From NCBI RefSeq assembly GCF_014250685.1, contig NZ_JACFAJ010000003.1, positions 1 through 45,441 on the forward strand: 45,441 nt of DNA, given 5' to 3'. The notes below the pieces were generated by a model. The model was not told the origin of the DNA. It saw only the letters and a program-made list of their open reading frames with translations, and did no database searches. The position numbers were made by a program, and so were the translations under genes. Origin of the DNA: Cetobacterium sp. 2A. GTDB lineage: Bacteria; Fusobacteriota; Fusobacteriia; Fusobacteriales; Fusobacteriaceae. Below are positions 42,334 to 45,441 of this stretch, in pieces (positions within the stretch are counted from its first letter, which is position 1; the number at the start of each line of letters is the position of its first letter).

Positions 42334-43272
42334 CTAAATCCTCCCCGAGTTTAATTCTTTTATTAAATCATATTTAATTTTATTATCTGCCAGCAATAGT
42401 GCAAAAGGTTCAAAAGAGTTATGTATTCTTGCAATAGCTAGAGCTTTAGCTTTTATTAAGTTCTGCTCATCTTGTGATAGTTTTGAAAATATTATATCCA
42501 GTATTTCTCTTTCTTCAACTTGATGTTGTTTTGTGTCCTCAACAATGGTATTTGTTGTTACTGGTTTCTCTTTTGTTATAGTCTCAACGGCTTTAATTTC
42601 TTTTTGTTCTTTAAAAGTTTTTACTTTATATTTCGATTGTCTATCGCCATTCATAATTTTTTTACTAAATGCTCCAGATAAATTTTTTATGTCTGGATTA
42701 ACTTTTAAATTGTCATAAGTTTCTATCAAATAATCGTTTACTTGTTCTTTACTAAGAGTCTTTAATAATTTTGAAACACTTTTTTGATTCGTTAATGTAA
42801 AATTTATATTTAATTCTTTAAACAAGTTCTCAAAAAAATCATGTTCATGAATCATGATATTGTTATTGAGTCTTGTTATAGTCTTGTTAGTGTCACATTC
42901 TATGTTACTAGTTTGTGCATCAAATGTTACTGCTTTATTGCAATTTTTGTCAGTGGTGTCATTTTTTGTGGTCTCATTTTTTGACACTACTTTTATATTC
43001 TTTAAAAAGTATCGATTACTCTTTCCTTGTTCTCTTTTCACCTCAATCATATTTTTTAACTCTAGACTATTAATATATTTTCTGATAGTTCTTTTGTCTT
43101 TAACTCCAGTTTTTAAACAAAGCGTTTCTTCGCTTGGAAAGGATTCGCTAGTATGATTATTAGCATGTCTAGCTAAAACTACATATAGCAATCTTTCCAT
43201 AGGTTCTAAATCAATTCTATCAACAATTTCATTTTCTAGCCAAAACCAGTCCGTAGATCTTTTGTCCCTCAT
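42334..43272 (-). CDS. DnaD-like replication initiation protein
   Basis: A 312-residue protein. The N-terminal 95 residues form a winged helix typical of phage replication proteins: WFWLENEIVDRIDLEPMERL, then SFPSEETLCLKTGVKDKRTI and a wing with KREQGKSNRY. The C-terminal part (YKVKTFKEQKEIKA and beyond) is helical as in DnaD-type loaders. It would help load helicase at the phage origin. The ATG at 43272 follows TAGGAGG. The leader upstream holds two interlocked inverted repeats (43301-43392). Confidence 0.75.
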   Translation of the reverse strand: MRDKRSTDWFWLENEIVDRIDLEPMERLLYVVLARHANNHTSESFPSEETLCLKTGVKDKRTIRKYINSLELKNMIEVKREQGKSNRYFLKNIKVVSKNETTKNDTTDKNCNKAVTFDAQTSNIECDTNKTITRLNNNIMIHEHDFFENLFKELNINFTLTNQKSVSKLLKTLSKEQVNDYLIETYDNLKVNPDIKNLSGAFSKKIMNGDRQSKYKVKTFKEQKEIKAVETITKEKPVTTNTIVEDTKQHQVEEREILDIIFSKLSQDEQNLIKAKALAIARIHNSFEPFALLLADNKIKYDLIKELNSGRI

Positions 43273-43300
43273 TTTATCCTCCTAATGGAGAAAATAGACT

Positions 43301-43392
43301 GCCAAGTACTATCTCTCCTTCTTTATTTAATTGTTACCCTCAACTATTAGATAGTGATAGTACTTGGCTATTAGTTAAGGGTACCAATTAAA
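43301..43392. repeat. two interlocked inverted repeats, A-B-A'-B' order
   Basis: A (43301-43313, GCCAAGTACTATC) is inverted exactly at 43356-43368. B (43326-43350) is inverted at 43368-43392 with 22 of 25 matches (core AATTG.TACCCT). The order A-B-A'-B' allows a pseudoknot in RNA, or paired protein sites in DNA. It lies in the leader of the replication gene. Confidence 0.8.
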
Positions 43393-43410
43393 TGCCTACC
43401 GAGGTAAGCT

Positions 43411-43626
43411 TTAAGATTTTTTCTTTATAACTAGCTCATATCCTAAATCTGAAAGTATTTCAGTAGCAGCATTTAACCCAATGCTTTGATTTTGATTTAT
43501 CATTCCTGATATCATCTTGTTAAAATATGTGTATGATCTATTTGTTTTTATTGCAAATTTTCTACGACTTTTGAACTGTCTTCTTATTTCTGTATCTATA
43601 AAGAAACCTAGTTCTGATATTTTCAA
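43411..43626 (-). CDS. small HTH-type phage regulator (Cro-like position)
   Basis: A 71-residue basic protein. The start is TTG at 43626, behind GAGGTGA. Residues 1-60 have a helix-turn-helix-like run with SRRKFAIKTNRSYTYFNKMI. It is the first gene downstream of the left operator pair, as Cro or an early activator would be, and reads in the direction of the replication and late genes. Its promoter overlaps the repressor operators. Confidence 0.6.
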   Translation of the reverse strand: MKISELGFFIDTEIRRQFKSRRKFAIKTNRSYTYFNKMISGMINQNQSIGLNAATEILSDLGYELVIKKKS

Positions 43627-43643
43627 AATATCACCTCACATTT

Positions 43644-43690
43644 ATAACGTTATTTGTATATAATATAACGTTATTTGTATACAAAGTCAA
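43644..43690 (-). promoter_or_regulatory. early promoter with two repressor operators
   Basis: Minus-strand TTGACT (43690-43685), 17 bp, TATATT (43667-43662). Two 17-bp direct repeats ATAACGTTATTTGTATA begin at 43644 and 43665, 21 bp apart, overlapping the promoter. Two helical turns between sites suits co-operative binding. Confidence 0.78.
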
Positions 43691-43768
43691 CAAAAAAAAT
43701 GAAGAGAATTCAATCTCTTCATAATATACCTCCATAAAATTAGCTCCGTTCCCATATTTTAAATCTAT

Positions 43769-44446
43769 CTAAAACTTTATTTTAGATAGATTTCTGCTTA
43801 GCAATCTAGTTACTACTCCCAAACATTTTATATTACCATCATCATCAAATGGAGGATAAATATCATTTAATGCAAAGAATTTAGGCTTGTAATCAACAAT
43901 CATAACTTTTCTAACATATCTGATTCCATCTTTTTCAATTACAATAATTTTTTTGTTAAGTTCTTGCCAAGTGTCATCAGACTCCTCAATTAAGAGAGTA
44001 TCTTCATCGTAAAACAAAGGTTCCAGTTCACTTCCTGTAATCTCTATACAGTAAGCATTCTTTTTTAATTGTATTCCCATAGGTATGATCATCTCCTTAG
44101 TTTTCATTTCCTGGAGCAATGACCCATCCCCTGTAGAGTTTAATACATACACTTTGAACTTCTGAACTTTTAAAGCGGGCGAAGAAACTGTAAGGCTATC
44201 ATTTTTATAGACAAGCTTTTCAAGTATTGTATTTGGAAGCTTTTCTTCTAGATAAGATAGTGTCAACTCATCTGCATCTAAGTCATAAACTGAAATTAAT
44301 TTATTATATAATTTTTCAGATATTGGAGAGATTCCTTTTTCGACTTTATCTATATACGAATGAGAAACGTCCAGCTTATCTGCTAGAGTATATAAACTGT
44401 CCTTGCGTATCTTTCTTACCTTTTTTAATGTTTCACCAAATCCCAT
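43769..44446 (-). CDS. CI/LexA-like phage repressor with S24 peptidase domain
   Basis: A 225-residue repressor. Residues 1-65 are an HTH_3-type DNA-binding domain (LADKLDVSHSYIDKVEKGIS). Residues 95-225 are a peptidase S24 domain with catalytic Ser139 (T-G-S-E-L-E-P) and Lys180 (YVRKV), 41 apart, so SOS-induced self-cleavage is likely. The usual Met after the Ser is Glu here. It is flanked by operator-bearing promoters on both sides, the normal lysogeny control arrangement. The ATG at 44446 follows AAAGGGTGATG. Confidence 0.92.
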   Translation of the reverse strand: MGFGETLKKVRKIRKDSLYTLADKLDVSHSYIDKVEKGISPISEKLYNKLISVYDLDADELTLSYLEEKLPNTILEKLVYKNDSLTVSSPALKVQKFKVYVLNSTGDGSLLQEMKTKEMIIPMGIQLKKNAYCIEITGSELEPLFYDEDTLLIEESDDTWQELNKKIIVIEKDGIRYVRKVMIVDYKPKFFALNDIYPPFDDDGNIKCLGVVTRLLSRNLSKIKF

Positions 44447-44516
44447 TTCATCACCCTTTCTTTTTAGTATTTACTTACATGATAACTTATTTTTTAAAAA
44501 AATAACAACTTTTTTG

Positions 44517-44570
44517 TTGACAATATAACGTAAAAAGTATATATTAATCTTATAACGTTATAACGTTATA
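44517..44570 (+). promoter_or_regulatory. rightward early promoter with palindromic operators
   Basis: TTGACA (44517-44522), 17 bp, TATATT (44540-44545). ATATAACGTA lies in the spacer and two overlapping TATAACGTTATA palindromes at 44551-44570, the same core as the operators at 43644-43674, so the repressor should act on both. Confidence 0.8.
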
Positions 44571-44649
44571 TAGTTTTTACGTAATTATATACTGTTTTAT
44601 ATATTCTGTATTTAATAAATAAAATAATTTTAATTTTCCAGGGGGATTT

Positions 44650-44917
44650 ATGAGGACAAAAAGACAAGGACTTGAAATTCAGGTTGAAGAAATTTTTAAA
44701 CAGTTTTACAAAGATAAAATAGTTAAAGAAAAAGTGAATAGCTTTATTATATCAGAGGATGAAATTAGAGGAATGTTAACAACAGATCCGCAAGAAAAAT
44801 GATGGGAATTTCTTCAGCAGTGAACTTCAACATCAAATATTTTGGAAGTTTCTAAAAAAAAGAAGATAAACAAGTTTTAGTTTTTGTTAAATTAGAAAAT
44901 TTTATGGGGGTTGAATA
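44650..44917 (+). pseudogene. first rightward early gene, broken reading frame
   Basis: The ATG at 44650 follows AGGGGGATT and gives 50 residues (MRTKRQGLEIQVEEIFKQ and on) up to TGA at 44800. In the +1 frame the next codons read M-M-G-I-S-S-A-V-N-F-N-I-K-Y-F-G-S-F, then TAA, then K-K-E-D-K-Q-V-L-V-F-V-K-L-E-N-F-M-G-V-E-stop. Together they look like one protein of about 90 residues, damaged at about 44800 and again near an A run at 44860. It may be an early regulator. Sequence errors, as at the left end, are possible. Confidence 0.5.
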
Positions 44918-45319
44918 ATGAGACCTTCAAGTATTGTAGATGATGCTCTAGGGTTGACGATGGGGACTACTGGAGTCCTCTTTGAAATCCATGAAACGGT
45001 TGGTATAGATTATGAAATAGACGCCTTGGATGATAAGAGAAGAGAAATATACATAACAAACATGAAAGAATCTATTGAAAGATTAGAAAAATTTGCAATT
45101 CAATTTAAAGATAAAACTTTTACAAATTGGGTTAAAAGATACATTAGTTTTTTAAAAATCGACTTAGAAAAACAATTATACTATGAAGAATTATCAGATA
45201 AGCTAAGAGATAAACTTTTTAAAAATGTTAAAGAGAGAAAAGAACAACTTCAAAATGAAAATAGAAGATTTGAGAATTTATTATTCGAAAAAAATTATAA
45301 TAAATTAGGTTTAAGATGA
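44918..45319 (+). CDS. early phage protein of unknown function
   Basis: A 133-residue protein (ATG 44918, TGGGGGTTG ahead). Two predicted parts are an N-terminal segment (MRPSSIVDDALGLTMGTTGV) and a helical, charged C-terminal half with coiled-coil features (KERKEQLQNENRRFENLLFE). No known family is recognised. It lies second in the rightward early operon controlled by the repressor, so a role in early takeover or lysogeny is likely. Confidence 0.6.
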   Translation: MRPSSIVDDALGLTMGTTGVLFEIHETVGIDYEIDALDDKRREIYITNMKESIERLEKFAIQFKDKTFTNWVKRYISFLKIDLEKQLYYEELSDKLRDKLFKNVKERKEQLQNENRRFENLLFEKNYNKLGLR

Positions 45320-45417
45320 ATAAAAATACAAAAAATAAAAAAAGGCTCTATTGCTAGAACCGATACGCAAATCAATTTTAGCATAAGCCTCGATAAAATG
45401 TCAAGGGGTGAATAAAA

Positions 45418-45441
45418 TGGCAATAAAGTTTATAGGAAATG
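45418..45441 (+). CDS. start of a further early phage gene, cut by window end
   Basis: ATG GCA ATA AAG TTT ATA GGA AAT (M-A-I-K-F-I-G-N) behind AAGGGGTGA at good spacing. Only eight codons are visible, so nothing can be said about function. Confidence 0.6.

Noticed and set aside
1..45441. tRNA, rRNA or insertion sequence.
   Set aside because: No cloverleaf, rRNA-like stretch or transposase was seen on either strand by reading; a dedicated search could still find a diverged tRNA.

Overview
The window is AT-rich, low-GC bacterial DNA. Codon use, gene content and the PotD-type lipoprotein fit a Fusobacteriota chromosome (Fusobacterium, Cetobacterium or a relative); this assignment is inference. 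About 13.6 kb of chromosome and boundary DNA is followed by at least 31.8 kb of a contractile-tailed (myovirus-type) prophage that runs off the right end.

Left part (1-11.6 kb) holds housekeeping genes: lon, a corA-type Mg transporter and dnaN, all broken by single-base frameshifts; a CaCA-family cation antiporter; potD; a UbiB-like protein without visible kinase motifs; and a plus-strand run of a TrmH/SpoU methyltransferase, a Cof-type HAD phosphatase, a nitroreductase and a DEAD-box helicase. dnaN is essential and two of the frameshifts fall in A runs, so errors near a contig end are more likely than gene decay. From 11.64 to 13.58 kb is a small unassigned island with three small or unknown genes.

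The prophage is read mostly on the minus strand. From right to left: a CI/LexA-like S24 repressor (43.8-44.4 kb) flanked by promoters carrying ATAACGTTAT operators; a small HTH regulator; a DnaD-like replication protein preceded by two interlocked inverted repeats; small genes including a Com-like zinc ribbon; an amidase endolysin; a ParB-methyltransferase fusion; a filamentous-phage gene II-like replication initiator; HNH and terminase genes; an HK97-type head module; and a PBSX-like (Xkd) contractile tail module with a -1 frameshift site (A AAA AAC) in the tail chaperones. The baseplate and tail-fibre genes, a tyrosine recombinase and a holin follow.

The most striking feature is a multi-cassette DNA inversion system (shufflon-like) at 16.14-18.42 kb. 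Six copies of a 13-bp site, ATTAGAGAATTT(A/G), lie in both orientations. Each starts an open reading frame with the same in-frame peptide L-E-N-L. One copy lies inside the tail-fibre gene, exactly where the constant stalk meets the receptor-binding end. Six silent C-terminal cassettes of about 95-118 residues (four plus, two minus) lie behind the expressed one. An intact tyrosine recombinase gene starts 77 bp from the outermost site. Site-specific inversion would swap the fibre tip and so probably the host range.
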